The notes under the pieces were generated by a model, which made no database searches, had not been told where the DNA came from, and saw only the letters and a program-made list of their open reading frames with translations. This document shows, piece after piece, positions 41,521 through 53,000 of a stretch of DNA of 64,000 nt; position 1 is the stretch's first letter, and the number at the start of each line of letters is the position of its first letter. Origin of the DNA: Syntrophaceae bacterium UBA6109 (lineage in GTDB: Bacteria > Desulfobacterota > Syntrophia > Syntrophales > UBA6109). The stretch covers positions 1-64,000 of the forward strand of contig DIWJ01000044.1 in NCBI GenBank assembly GCA_002428445.1. Direction: 5' to 3'. A program made the position numbers and the translations under genes.

Positions 41521-43932
41521 ATGTCTGTTTATCGAACCATCCTGGTTGTGTGTTTTGTGCTTTTTCTTTCTTCCTGTACGGCAACACCTGTTCTTACTCG
41601 ATACGGTGATATATCCAGGGAAATCAAGCACGAAGCCCCTCTTGTGGCCAAAGTGGATATTTCTCCGGATGGAAGATATGCCTTATCTGGAAGCCTTGAT
41701 TCTTTTATCCTCTGGGATATTCTTCAAGGAAAGAAAATACAGACATTTGATCATCCCAGAGCTTGGGTGAATGATACAACCGCGGTTGCTTTTTCGCCTG
41801 ATGGAAAATATATCGCTTCCGGCAGCAAAGGAATAAAGCTCTGGGATTTATCCACGAAACAAGAAAAATCTACATTTGATGATAACATTCGAACGACCTC
41901 GATAGCTTTCTCTCCAGATGGAAAAAGTCTTTTAAGCGGAGGTCCTTCGGCTGGTTCTAAAATTCCTTCTAATATGCAAATCTATGATGTAGCAACGGGA
42001 AAAGAAGTAAAAGATTTTGATCCAGCCGGGGTAATCTGGTCCGTTGTATATTCTCCGGATGGGAAATATGCCTTGTCAGGCGGATCTTACATCTATGGCG
42101 GCAGGATAGATTTATGGGATGCATCAAGGGGCAAACTTATAAGAACAGAGGAAGAAATTATCTCTGATGCCATGGTATTGGCGGTTTCCTTCTCGGCAAA
42201 CGGGAAATATGCCTTGTCGGGTGGAGTGAAAAATGAGCTGGTACTGTGGGATGCAAAAAGCTTAACTGAGCTGAAGAGATTTGTCGGTCACGAAGGATCA
42301 GCCCAAATTTGGTCTGTCGCTTTTTCTCCTGATGGTAAATATGCCGTGTCGGCGACTTGGAAAGATGGCATAAAAATATGGGATATAGAATCCGGCACTG
42401 AATATAAAACCCTTACCGGGCATTCGAGTATAAAGAGCTACTCGGGTGCAAAATTTTCCCCCGATAGCAAATATGTGATATCCGCAGGAGATGCTTCCAC
42501 ACGAATATGGGATGTTTCCACCGGGGAAGAAGTTGCTTCAATGATTGCTTTTAAGGACGGAGAATGGATTGTTATTACAAGGGAAGGTTATTACAACGCA
42601 TCTGCAAGAGGTGCTGAACGATACCTGACTATTAAAGTAGCCGACAATGAATACTCTGTTGACCAGTTCTACGACGTTTTCTACCGTCCCGATATCGTCA
42701 CGGCAAGACTCAGAGGGGAAGATATCGGCGGGCTGGTTACCATCACAATGCAAGACGCCATCAAGAGCCCGCCACCTGTCGTTGATTTCACCTCCAGGGT
42801 CGGCGATACGGATAGATCCAAAGTCAAGGTCTGCTACCAAGCCAAAAGCACCGGCGGTGGCATCGGAGAAGTGCGTCTTTTCCACAACGGAAAACTCGTC
42901 CAGTCGGATGGTTATTACAGGGAGGTGGCGAAAACTTCAGCCGGAACATCCCAACTCGCTTCGTTAAACAGCCAGTCAATCTATGCCGATATGCGGAGCC
43001 TCAACATCAAGGCCAAAACAGACGCTGCGCTTGTTACCAGCAAATCCAAGGGCGATCTCTTTGAAGATTGTAAGGAAATAGATGCCATTGCCGGCGAGAA
43101 CGAGGTCAGTGTCTCCGCCTTCAACGGCAGCAATACTGTCCAGAGCTCTATGAAGACAGTCAGTTTCAATTCCAAGATCAAGCAGGAAGAGGCCCATCTT
43201 TATATCCTCGCCGTCGGGATAGACCAGTATGAGAATTCCGGTGTCAACCTGAAGTATGCGGTGAAGGATGCCAGAGATATAGAAGAGAAAATAAGAGTTC
43301 AGGCTGCTACGTTATACGCCCCACGGAACATCCACTATGAGCTTCTGACAGACAAGGAAGCCACCAAGGTGAACATTGCAAGGAAGATTGATGCGCTGAC
43401 GGCGACTGTCAAACCACAAGACAGCTTTATCCTTTTCGTGGCTGGTCACGGCGTTCTCTTACAGAACCAGTATTATATGCTGACTCACGATTTCAACGGT
43501 CAGGTGAGCGACGCCGGCATGATCAGCTCCAACGAAATTGTTGAAATGTCCAAGCAGATAAAATCTCTAAGCCAGTTACTCATCTTCGATACTTGCCATG
43601 CCGGCGGTGTCGATACCATTGTGAGTGGCCTGTACGATGCCCGAATGTCGGTCCTTGCCAAGAAGATGGGTCTTCATATCTATGCCTCGGCCAGCGACAA
43701 GCAAGCGGCAATGGACGGGTATAAAGGCAATGGACTCTTTACCTATACGCTGCTGGATGGTCTCAACAATAACAGGCAGGCCGATAAGAATAAGGATGGC
43801 AGGGTAACGGTTGTAGGGCTCGGCGAATATTCCAAGAAGGAGACCACGAAAATATCCACGGAGATCGGTCACAGCCAGACGCCACTGATTATTAACTTCG
43901 GGAAAGACACACCACTATACCAACTGAGATAG
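41521..43932 (+). CDS. WD40-propeller caspase-like lipoprotein C (compositional chimera)
   Basis: An 803-residue third paralogue. The signal peptide ends LSSC. Seven or eight WD40 blades are present (FSPDGKYIASGSKGIKLWD; FSPDGKYAVSATWKDGIKIWD). The linker (FKDGEWIVITREGYYNAS), Ig-like module and caspase domain follow, with H643 (VAGHGV) and C692 (DTCHAGG). AAAGGAGAG sets the ATG at 41521. The propeller-coding half (to about 42650) is strikingly A/T-rich, whereas the linker-to-caspase half returns to a GC-richer composition and is very close to A and B. This looks like a domain-level recombinant or a recently acquired propeller. Confidence 0.9.
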   Translation: MSVYRTILVVCFVLFLSSCTATPVLTRYGDISREIKHEAPLVAKVDISPDGRYALSGSLDSFILWDILQGKKIQTFDHPRAWVNDTTAVAFSPDGKYIASGSKGIKLWDLSTKQEKSTFDDNIRTTSIAFSPDGKSLLSGGPSAGSKIPSNMQIYDVATGKEVKDFDPAGVIWSVVYSPDGKYALSGGSYIYGGRIDLWDASRGKLIRTEEEIISDAMVLAVSFSANGKYALSGGVKNELVLWDAKSLTELKRFVGHEGSAQIWSVAFSPDGKYAVSATWKDGIKIWDIESGTEYKTLTGHSSIKSYSGAKFSPDSKYVISAGDASTRIWDVSTGEEVASMIAFKDGEWIVITREGYYNASARGAERYLTIKVADNEYSVDQFYDVFYRPDIVTARLRGEDIGGLVTITMQDAIKSPPPVVDFTSRVGDTDRSKVKVCYQAKSTGGGIGEVRLFHNGKLVQSDGYYREVAKTSAGTSQLASLNSQSIYADMRSLNIKAKTDAALVTSKSKGDLFEDCKEIDAIAGENEVSVSAFNGSNTVQSSMKTVSFNSKIKQEEAHLYILAVGIDQYENSGVNLKYAVKDARDIEEKIRVQAATLYAPRNIHYELLTDKEATKVNIARKIDALTATVKPQDSFILFVAGHGVLLQNQYYMLTHDFNGQVSDAGMISSNEIVEMSKQIKSLSQLLIFDTCHAGGVDTIVSGLYDARMSVLAKKMGLHIYASASDKQAAMDGYKGNGLFTYTLLDGLNNNRQADKNKDGRVTVVGLGEYSKKETTKISTEIGHSQTPLIINFGKDTPLYQLR

Positions 43933-44050
43933 CAAAGAATTTTAATCCGCAACCCGAAAAGGCAGCGCCTTGTCGGACAATGATAGGGGATCTGATCAGT
44001 CTGAAAAATGTCTTCCCGTTATTGAGGACGAAATTCTTCAGGAGGCATCC

Positions 44051-44662
44051 ATGAATGGACAGCGACGGATAAGGAGCACAGCGGCCATCCTATTGTTCTC
44101 GATTGCCATATCTGCAGCGCTTTCGGGCTGCGCCTATTACGCGGATCTTGCCCACTCCAGACCACAGCTTCCGGACACCATGATCCTCGATAAATTGCCG
44201 TTGAAGGCTGCCTTGTTTATCCCGGAATCAACGCGAAATTTCACCCAGCCGACCGATGTAAGCTCCGGTTGCCTGGCCATGCACGTCACGGGGAATTTCG
44301 GCCAGCTCTTCGCCGGGACGGTTGAAGGGACGTTGAAGCAGGTCTTCGATGACCTGACGGTTGTCAGGCAGCCTGCGCCGGGCGCATACGATATTCTGGT
44401 GGAAGCCGACCTCAAGGAATACGTCTATAAAGCGGGGTGCATGGGAAATCCCGGTTCGTACGGCATCGTGAAGGGCAATATCCGGGCACTGGATGGAACC
44501 GGCCGGGAGATCTGGCGAAGCAAAGAGACTTCAAAGAGATCGAGCTTCACCGGAAGCTGGGAGGAATTCGTCCCTGAGTCGATGACCTCCCTGGTCGGCG
44601 CCTGGGCCCAGGAATTGACAAGCCAACCCCGGATCAGGCAATTGCAGAAAAGGACTCCGTAA
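44051..44662 (+). CDS. small lipoprotein between caspase C and the CHAT lipoprotein
   Basis: A 203-residue predicted lipoprotein with signal peptide and lipobox (AISAALSGCAYYADL, Cys near residue 23). CAGGAGG five bases before the ATG at 44051 decides the start. The mature part contains a few scattered Cys residues (SSGCLAMH; KAGCMGNPGS) and a strand-rich pattern (GAYDILVEADLKEYVY), reminiscent of small outer-membrane lipoproteins but not a family I can name. It lies 118 bp after caspase C and 24 bp before the CHAT gene, probably in one operon, so it may be an accessory or substrate of these proteases. Confidence 0.72.
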   Translation: MNGQRRIRSTAAILLFSIAISAALSGCAYYADLAHSRPQLPDTMILDKLPLKAALFIPESTRNFTQPTDVSSGCLAMHVTGNFGQLFAGTVEGTLKQVFDDLTVVRQPAPGAYDILVEADLKEYVYKAGCMGNPGSYGIVKGNIRALDGTGREIWRSKETSKRSSFTGSWEEFVPESMTSLVGAWAQELTSQPRIRQLQKRTP

Positions 44663-44686
44663 GGCCAGAACTCTTGGGGGTTTCCT

Positions 44687-47026
44687 ATGCGATTTGCTTC
44701 AGGACTGATCATCATTGCCGGTCTTCTTCCCTTATTCGGCTGCGTGTACGGCGGCATCCCGGAGCGCGAGCGCCTGGTTGCGTCGGCCAAATATGAGGAA
44801 GCCAGAAAGATCACCGAGGCGCAGATCAGGGAGACGGGCCATGCCAGTTCGGCCAGGCTGACGGTGCTCTGCGTATCCTATGCGGGGCTGAAGCGCTATG
44901 ACCGGCTTTTTGAGTGCTGCGATCGGCTCGAAAAGAATATCAAGAGAGGCGACACTTCTTCAACGGACCTGGATGAGCTCGCCAGGGAATCGCCCCTTCT
45001 GGGCGGCTATGTCAAATCCAAGTATGCCGGCGACAAGGAGTCCTTGGGGAACATCAGCTACCTGCCGCATGTCCTCAGAGCCGAGGCGTATATTGACCTG
45101 GCGCAATATGCGAAGGCCGTTGAAGAGGCGAAGAAGGCGTACTTCCACGTAGACCGCTCCGTCCAGGTTCGCATCCTCGGGACCCTGGGTCTTGCCTTTG
45201 CCCTGGATGGGAAGGCGCAGCAGGCGCTGCAGATGGCGGACAGGCTGGATCGCCTGAAGATCATCAATCCCGTTATGAAGGCAAGCAGGAACTTCACCGC
45301 GGCAAAGATTCATGTCGCGCTGAAAGATTTCCGGAAAGCCCTTGAAGCGATCGGGCAGACTGACCCGACGGGGCACGTGATGCTCGCCGATCTGTTTTAC
45401 GGCGCCATGATGCACGGCCAGAGCCTGGCCGTCTATGAAGAGATTCCCAGAAAATTCATGCTGAGCAAGTGCCTGATGGAAACAGGAAATCTTGGCGCGG
45501 CCAGGGAGGGATACGACGCGCTTCTGAACATGCCGCAAACCCGGGACAACGGCGAAATCTACTGGATGCTCCTGTTCGATCGCGGCAGAATCGCCGAAAA
45601 GGACGGAAAATTCAAAGACGCCGTCGATTATTATTCCAGGGCGGTGGAGGTTGTTGAGCGGCAGAGATCGACCATCCGTACGGAATCCAGCAAGATCGGT
45701 TTTGTCGGCGATAAGCAGGCGCTTTATTTCAATCTGGTGCGGACCCTCTGCCGTGAAAGACAATACGAGCAGGCTTTTGAATATATGGAGCGGGCCAAAT
45801 CGCGGGCGCTGGTCGACCTCCTGGCCGCGAAGAAGGACTTTGCCTCCAGGGGCAGCGACCGGAACGCAATAGAAACCGCGCTGGCGATGAACGATTCCGC
45901 CGAGGCGGAGTCCATTGTCCAGGACGCCGCCATCGATAAAGGCAAGTCCCGGAGTGTGCAAATCAGGATCCGCGAAGAGCTGAAAGGCCGGGCTCCGGAG
46001 TTGGCTTCGTTTATTACGGTCACTTCCCAGCCGGTTTCAGAACTTCAGGCCTATCTTCCCAAAGACGAGGCGCTGATCGAGTATTACTACCGCGACAAGG
46101 ACATGTATGCCTTTGTGCTTTCGGACGGCAGGCTCCATGCTGCAAAGCTGGACAGTGAGCGCCTGACGGAGGATGTCCAGGAGTTCCGGAAATATCTCGA
46201 AGACCCGGGTTCAACCCGGTTCATGGACAGCGCCAGGCGTCTCTATGCCCGGCTGTTCCAACCGATCGAAGCGCGGGTGAAGAGGAAGAATCTGACGATT
46301 GTAGCGCACGGGGCTTTACACTACCTTCCCTTCAATGCCCTGCATGACGGAAAGGATTTCCTGATTGACAGGTACAGCATCCGGGTTATGCCCAGCGCCA
46401 GCGCAATGAAGTATCTCGTATCAAAGAAAGCGAACAGAGGCGGGGACATCCTCGTTTTCGGCAATCCGGATCTGGGCGATTCCCGCTATGACCTTGCATT
46501 TGCCGAGAAGGAAGCTCTGGATGTCGCCAAAACAAAATCGCAATCAAAGGTGTTTCTCCGCAAGGAGGCAACCCTGGAAGCCTTTGCAAAGCATGCCGGA
46601 AGCTTCAGCTATATTCACCTTGCCACCCACGGCCGGTTCGATCCGGAATCGCCCCTGAAGTCCGCCCTGCTCCTTTCTCCGTCGGCGGGATCGAACGGCA
46701 TGCTCACGGCGGACAAACTCTACTCGCTCGAACTGGACGCCGATCTCGTCACCTTGAGCGCCTGTGAGACAGGACTGAGCAAGATCGCCAACGGAGACGA
46801 TCTGGTCGGGCTGACGAGGGGATTTCTCTATGCAGGCAGCAGCTCGATTGTGGCAAGCCTCTGGAAAGTCGACGACCTTGCGACATCGCAGCTGATGACC
46901 CGTTTCTATCGCGAACTGGATAAGACCAATAAGCGGGAAGCGTTGCAGACGGCGCAGCTGGAGACCCGGAAAACCTATGCCCATCCCTACTACTGGGCCT
47001 CCTTTCAATTGACGGGCTCGATTTGA
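44687..47026 (+). CDS. TPR-CHAT lipoprotein (caspase HetF associated with TPRs)
   Basis: A 779-residue predicted lipoprotein. The signal peptide ends LFGC near residue 19. Residues about 25-380 form helical TPR-like repeats (VEEAKKAYFHVDRSVQVRIL; AVDYYSRAVEVVERQRS). The C-terminal CHAT protease domain spans about 540-775: LTIVAHGALHYLPFNALHDG, H648 in LATHGRF, C693 in LSACETG, then GLTRGFLYAGSSSIVASLW. Both catalytic residues are present. CHAT proteases are clan CD relatives of caspases and often act in proteolytic signalling or defence, usually in the cytoplasm; lipidation here is unusual. Its 3' end overlaps the convergent glucan synthase gene by 22 bp. Confidence 0.9.
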   Translation: MRFASGLIIIAGLLPLFGCVYGGIPERERLVASAKYEEARKITEAQIRETGHASSARLTVLCVSYAGLKRYDRLFECCDRLEKNIKRGDTSSTDLDELARESPLLGGYVKSKYAGDKESLGNISYLPHVLRAEAYIDLAQYAKAVEEAKKAYFHVDRSVQVRILGTLGLAFALDGKAQQALQMADRLDRLKIINPVMKASRNFTAAKIHVALKDFRKALEAIGQTDPTGHVMLADLFYGAMMHGQSLAVYEEIPRKFMLSKCLMETGNLGAAREGYDALLNMPQTRDNGEIYWMLLFDRGRIAEKDGKFKDAVDYYSRAVEVVERQRSTIRTESSKIGFVGDKQALYFNLVRTLCRERQYEQAFEYMERAKSRALVDLLAAKKDFASRGSDRNAIETALAMNDSAEAESIVQDAAIDKGKSRSVQIRIREELKGRAPELASFITVTSQPVSELQAYLPKDEALIEYYYRDKDMYAFVLSDGRLHAAKLDSERLTEDVQEFRKYLEDPGSTRFMDSARRLYARLFQPIEARVKRKNLTIVAHGALHYLPFNALHDGKDFLIDRYSIRVMPSASAMKYLVSKKANRGGDILVFGNPDLGDSRYDLAFAEKEALDVAKTKSQSKVFLRKEATLEAFAKHAGSFSYIHLATHGRFDPESPLKSALLLSPSAGSNGMLTADKLYSLELDADLVTLSACETGLSKIANGDDLVGLTRGFLYAGSSSIVASLWKVDDLATSQLMTRFYRELDKTNKREALQTAQLETRKTYAHPYYWASFQLTGSI

Positions 47027-50000
47027 TCTCCAGGAGGTAAACCGGATTTGCCGTGCGGAGCGGCCAGTCTCACCTGGACCGAGTGTTCCCGGCGGTCGTC
47101 GACGAGAGCAATCGCCCGATCGGGCTGCTCGACGCCATCGGCGGATACCCCGGCCCCGCCTATTCCGGCGCGGTCCTGGAGAACGTCGATGTGGTAAACC
47201 GTCGCCCGATACCGGTAGTGCACCTTGAACCCCTTCCAATCCTCCGGGAGGCACGGGGCAAAACGCAGCTTGTCCCCTTCCAGCCGCAGCCCCAGGAGGG
47301 ATTCCACGATCAGCCGGTACAGCCACGCGGCCGAGCCCGTGTACCAGGTCCATCCGCCCCGGCCGATGTGCGGCGGGAGCGCGTACACGTCGGCCGCGAC
47401 GACGTAGGGTTCCACCTTGTAGGCGGCCATTTCCTCCGGTGACCGCGCATGGTTCACAGGGTTGATCATGGCCAGCAATTCCCAGGCGCGCCGGCTGTCG
47501 CCCAGTGCGGCGAAGGCCATGGCCGCCCAGATTGCCCCGTGAGTGTACTGGCCCCCATTCTCCCTCACGCCCGGGACGTATCCCTTGATGTAGCCGGGGT
47601 TCAAATCCGATTTGTCAAACGGCGGGTCCAGCAGCCGGATCAGCCCGTGGTCCCGGCGAACGAGGCGCCGATCCACCGCTTCCATGGCTTCACGCGAGCG
47701 CCCGGCATCGCCCGCCCCCGATAGAACCGACCAGCTCTGGGCAATCGAATCGAGTTGGCATTCGGGATTGCCCGCCGACCCCAGCGGCGTGCCGTCGTCG
47801 AAGTAGGCGCGGCGGTACCATCCGCCGTCCCAGCCGTGCTGCTCGAGGTTCCGGCGCACCTGATCCGCCTCCTTCCGGCAGCGTTCGACGAAAGACAGGT
47901 CGCCCCGCGCGCGGGCAACCTCGCCGAACCGGTTGAGGACCTCGTAAAGGAAAAACCCCAGCCAGACGCTTTCTCCCTTGCCGTGTTCGCCGACCCGGTT
48001 CATGCCGTCGTTCCAGTCCCCGGAGCCCATGAGCGGCAGGCCGTGTTCCCCGAAACGGAGCCCCCGCAGGACGGCCCGCCGGCCGTGTTCGTACAGACCG
48101 GCTGTTTCGTCCGAGCGGTTGGGCAGATCGTAATACGAGTCCTCTTCCGGGTTTACCGGCCGGCCTTCGATAAAATGGATGGGCTCGTCCAGTACCCCGG
48201 TGTCCCCGGTGCTGAGAACGTAGCGGCTTATCGCCAGCGGGAGCCAGAGGTAATCATCGGAACAGTGGGTCCGCACGCCCCGGCCGGAGGGAGGGTGCCA
48301 CCAATGCTGGACGTCGCCCTCCGGGAACTGGCGGGCGGCGCAGCGGAGCAGGTGTTCGCGCAGGAGCCGGGGCTCGGCGTGGACGAGCGCCATTCCGTCC
48401 TGCAGTTGGTCGCGGAATCCGAAGGCGCCTCCCGGCTGGTAGGTTGCGTTCCGCGCCCAGAGGCGGCAGGCCAGCGTCTGATACAGGAGCCATCCGTTGG
48501 CCAGGAAATTGAGGGCGGGGTCCGGCGTTTCCACCTGGACGGCGCCGAGCGCGCTGTTCCAGTACCGCCACACCTCTTCGAGCGCCCGGCGCGCCGCGGC
48601 CGACTCCCGGAAGCGAAGCGTCAGATCGCGGGCATCGTCGGCGTTCCGTCCGGCGCCGAGCACGAAGATGATCTCGCGCTCCTGCCTGTCGGCCAGCTCA
48701 AAAGGAATCTGGATTGCGGCGCAGGGATCCAGAGCGGCCCCCACCTTGCCGGAAAGCCGCGACCGCGCCATCGCCGCGGGACTGCGAAGCGAGCCGTTCC
48801 GCCCGATGAACTCCGTCCGGTCGCCGCTGACGGTCCGCGCCGCATCTCCGGCGTCGAAGAAGACCACCCGGCCGGCGAATCCCGTGTTGTAAGGGTTCCG
48901 CGCGAAGAGCGCCCCGCTGCCGGGGTCGACTTCCGTGGCGACGTGCTGCGCCGATTTCGGCCGCAGGTCTCCCAGCACCCATTCCACGTATCCCGTGGCC
49001 GAAAGCCGGCGGGGCCGCCCGCACTGGTTGCGCACTTTCAAGACCGTGAATTTGACCGGCGCATCCATGGCCACATAAACCCACAACTCGGAGCGGATGC
49101 CCCGTTCCTCGTGCTCGAAGACGCTGTAGCCGAATCCGTGCCGGCAGACGTAGGGCTGCGCGCCGCGGCTGGGCAGCGGCGTGGGGGACCAGCAGTGGCC
49201 CCGCTCTTCGTCGCGAAGATAAAAGGCTTCTCCGCTGGAATCGCTCACCGGGTCGTTGGTCCAGGGTGTGAGGCGGAATTCGTGGGCGTTCTCGCTCCAG
49301 GTGCAGCTCGGGCCGCTCTCGGAGACAATGGTTCCGAAGTGCGGGTTCGCCAGGACGTTCACCCATGGCGCCGGCGTTACCTGACCGGGCGCGGTCGTAA
49401 TGACGTACTCGCGCCCATCGGGGGTGAATCCTCCCAGCCCGTTGAAGAAGATCAGATCGCCGCGGGGCAATGCGGCGACTGCCGGGGGGTCGGCGCCGCC
49501 GGTCCGGGTCGGAACAAGGCGCGGCGCGCCTGTCTCCGCCGGGCCGTGAAGACCGACCTGGTCCGCCAGCGTTCCCCGGCTGTCGGTAAGGATGGCCCGG
49601 GCGACGGTCTGGAAAAGAATGCGGTCCTCCATCGCTATCTGGTCCGCGGGTCTCACGAAGATGCCGCCGGGTCGATCGGTCACGTTGGCTTCGATGCCGG
49701 CGGCGATCAGCCCGATAATCTGCTCCTGGAGGAGCTGCCGATAGCCGGCATGATCTTCGTTCCAGATCACCAGGTCCACCGCCAACCCTTTGAGGCGCCA
49801 GTACGCGTGGGCCTGCACCAGTTGCTGCGCCAGGCCGATATTGGCCGGGTCGCCGATCTGCAGGAGAACGATCGGCAGATCGCCGGAAATGGAGTAGCCC
49901 CACAGGCCGGATTGCCCGCGGCGGTTCTTGATGAGGAGGCCCGGATCGGCGCGCAGCGAGGAGTTGGCGTAGAGGACCGAGCCGGCAAGGCGCCCGTAGA

Positions 50001-53000
50001 GTTGCGCGTCGGCCTCGGTGGCATTGATCTGCCGCAGGACCACCTGGCCGTGCGTCCACGCCAGATCGAAGACACGGTCCGCGAGGCGCCGATCCTGGTA
50101 TTTTCCGACGAGGCCCAGGCACGCAGCGCGGGTTTCGCCGATGCCGGAAACCATGTTGATCGTCGCCGATTCTTCCGGATCGAGGTTGATCCGATACCGG
50201 ATGGCGACGATCGGATCGAGCACGGAGCCCTCGCTTCCCGAGAGCGCCGCAGTCTCTTTCATCGCCTCGGGGTCGGCGATGGTGTTGCCGCGGCCGATGA
50301 ACCGGCTGCGGTCGGTCTCATAGGAGACTTCGCCGATGTCCGTCCCGTGCACGGCCATCAGGTGAAACATCCATGGCGTAGGCTCGTCCGGGGAACGGGG
50401 CCGGCGGGTGCAGAGGATGGCCCGCTCCGGGCGGAGGATTTCGGTTTGAACAAAGAGGCTGCTGAACGCCGGATGCAGGGCATCCGCCGCCGGCGGGGCC
50501 AGGACGACTTCCGCGTAGCTCGTCACGTCGATCGCCCGGCGCGCGCGGGAGCGGTTGGTGATCCGAATGCGGCGCAGCTCGATGTCATCCTCGGGCGACA
50601 CGGCGATCTCCGTATGGGTATCGAATTCGCTGTGGCGGCAGCGGAACTCCGCCTTCCCCTCGGAAAAGATCGCTTCGTAAGGGTCCGATCGCTTGAGCGT
50701 CGGCTGACAGGCGGTCGACCAGAACTCTCCGCTCGTCAGGTCGCGGAGGTAACAGAAGGTGCCCCAATTGTCGCAGGTGCTGTCTTCGCGCCAGCGCGTG
50801 ACGGCCATGTCCTTCCAGCGGCTGTAGCCGCCGCCCGCGTTCGTGACCATCACGTGGTACCTGCCGTTCGACAGAAGCTGCACCTCCGGGATCGGCGTGT
50901 CGGGGCTGCGGAAGAGGCGCACCGGCGTCTCCAGCGCCGCCGATGTCGTCCGCAGGTCGGAGATGTCGGCGGTGTGCCAGTAGAACGCCGAGGCCTTGGG
51001 AATGCGCTCCTGGAGCAGCAGCGTGGTCGCCTGGAACAAGGGGTCCGACTCGAATCGCTTCTGCATCGGCCGGTCCAGGAGCAGATAGGCGAGGGCAAGG
51101 AAGCTCATGCCCTGGTGATGGGCCATGTACGACCGGACCACGGCGCTCGCTTGCCCGCGCGGCAGGCGCGACGGGGTGTAGTCGATGGCTTCGTAGAGCC
51201 CGTATTCCCCCTCCAGCCCTTCGGCGGCGAGCCGCTGCAGGTTCTGGCATGCCTCCTCGGGCGCGACCATCAGGGCGAGCGCCGAGGCATAGGGCGCGAT
51301 CACGCAATCGTCGGCCAATCCCCGTTTGAGCCCCAGGCCGGGCACGCCGAACGCGCGGTATTGGTAATTGAGATGAACGTCGGTTGTATTGTAGCCGGAT
51401 TCCGAAATGCCCCACGGCAGCCCGCAGCTCTTTCCATATTCGATCTGCCTCTCCACCGCGGCCCGGCAGGTCTGGTCGAGCAGGGTGTCTTCATAGGTCG
51501 GCATCACCAGAAGCGGCATGAGATACTCGAACATCGACCCGCTCCACGAAAGGAGGATCGGTTTTCCGCCGGCGGTGGTGAGCAGGCGCCCCAGGGCAAA
51601 CCAGCTCTCCTGGGGCAACTTGCCCTGGGCAATCGCCACGAAAGTGGCGAATCTTGCTTCCGAAGCCAGCAGGTCGTAATAACTCGAGTCCCGGCGCCGC
51701 TCCGCAACGTTATAGCCGATCGCCAGCAGATGGCGCGCCTGGTCATACAGAAAGTCATACTCCATATCGGCCATCTCGCCGGATTGCCTGACCAGGAGAG
51801 CGGCGGCCACAATCCTTGCCTGAGCGTGCCGGCTGGCTTTCCTGATGAGCCCGCAAAGCTCTCTCAACCGCTCTCTTTCTTCGGGGGTTGCCGCCGCGGC
51901 GAGGCGTTCCTCGATGGCCGGCAGGCGCTTCCCTTCGAATCCGGCCAGTTCGCTCAGGGTGGGGATTTCGTCGAGGCCGCTGAAGTCGTTTCGTCCATCC
52001 GGAAAGCCCGGCAGCAAGGCCCACGGCGTGAGGGCTGTCATTTCATCGAGGGCGTCCCGGCATTGCCGGGCGAAGGTGCGGGCCCACAGGTTCGACGGGT
52101 TTGCGGGGTCCGCGGCGGGGCCGGCCAACAGCTCTGCGGCGGATTTCTCCAGGCGGCCGACGCTCTGCAGTACCGCTGAGAGCGCCGTCGGCCTGGAAAC
52201 GGCTGCCGACGCCAGCTCCTTCCGGAGTTGACCGATTTGCGCCGGAGCGGCTTTCTCCGCAGCGTCCGCAAGAATCTGCAGCGTGTCGCTCAGTCCGTCA
52301 AACAATTGCGCTTCCAGGATCCGGCGATCGGGAAGGGCGAGCAGACCCGCCCGCAAGGTCAGCAGATGGCCGGCGAGGTTCCCGCTGTCCACCGTCGAGA
52401 TATAGGTAGGCAGCAGCGGCTTCAGAGTCCGGGTGTCATACCAGTTATAGAAATGGCCGCGGTGGCGCTTCAATTCCTGCATCGCGCCGAACGCATTCCC
52501 CGTGCGCTCGATGAGGCGTCCGGCCGAGATGTAGCCGAAGTCGTAGGCGGACAAATTCGCCAGGAGCGCAAGTCCCATGTTGGTGGGCGACGTGCGATGC
52601 CCGACCACGCCCGCCGGATGTTCCTGATAGTTGTCCGGCGGGAGCCAATGATCTTCGGGGCCGACGAACGTCTCGAAGAACGCCCAGGTCTTTCGGGAAA
52701 GCTTCCTGAGAAAGAGGGTCTGGTCAGCTGTCAGCCTGGTTCCCCGGCGGGCCAGGGGCCGGCTGATCCACCACGCGATGGCCGGGGAAGCGAACCAGAG
52801 GACGAGGATGGGTCCGGCCGACGCGAGCGCGGCGGGCCTCGAAAGCGTCAGGTAGGCCGCCGCGGCGGCGGCCAGGACGGGGGCGATCCACATCGTCCGC
52901 CAGGCGGCGGCGAGGTCCGTGCGGCCTTGACGATCCGCGTTTCCCGACGGATTCCATTCCAGCAGCCGTCTGTGGGTGATCCACACCCGCCCGGCCGTGC

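Noticed and set aside
47755..52179. A 1474-codon open frame on the + strand inside the glucan synthase gene.
   Set aside because: It is antisense to an intact, motif-bearing GC-rich gene, and its translation has no recognisable domain and biased Arg/Ala/Gly/Pro composition.
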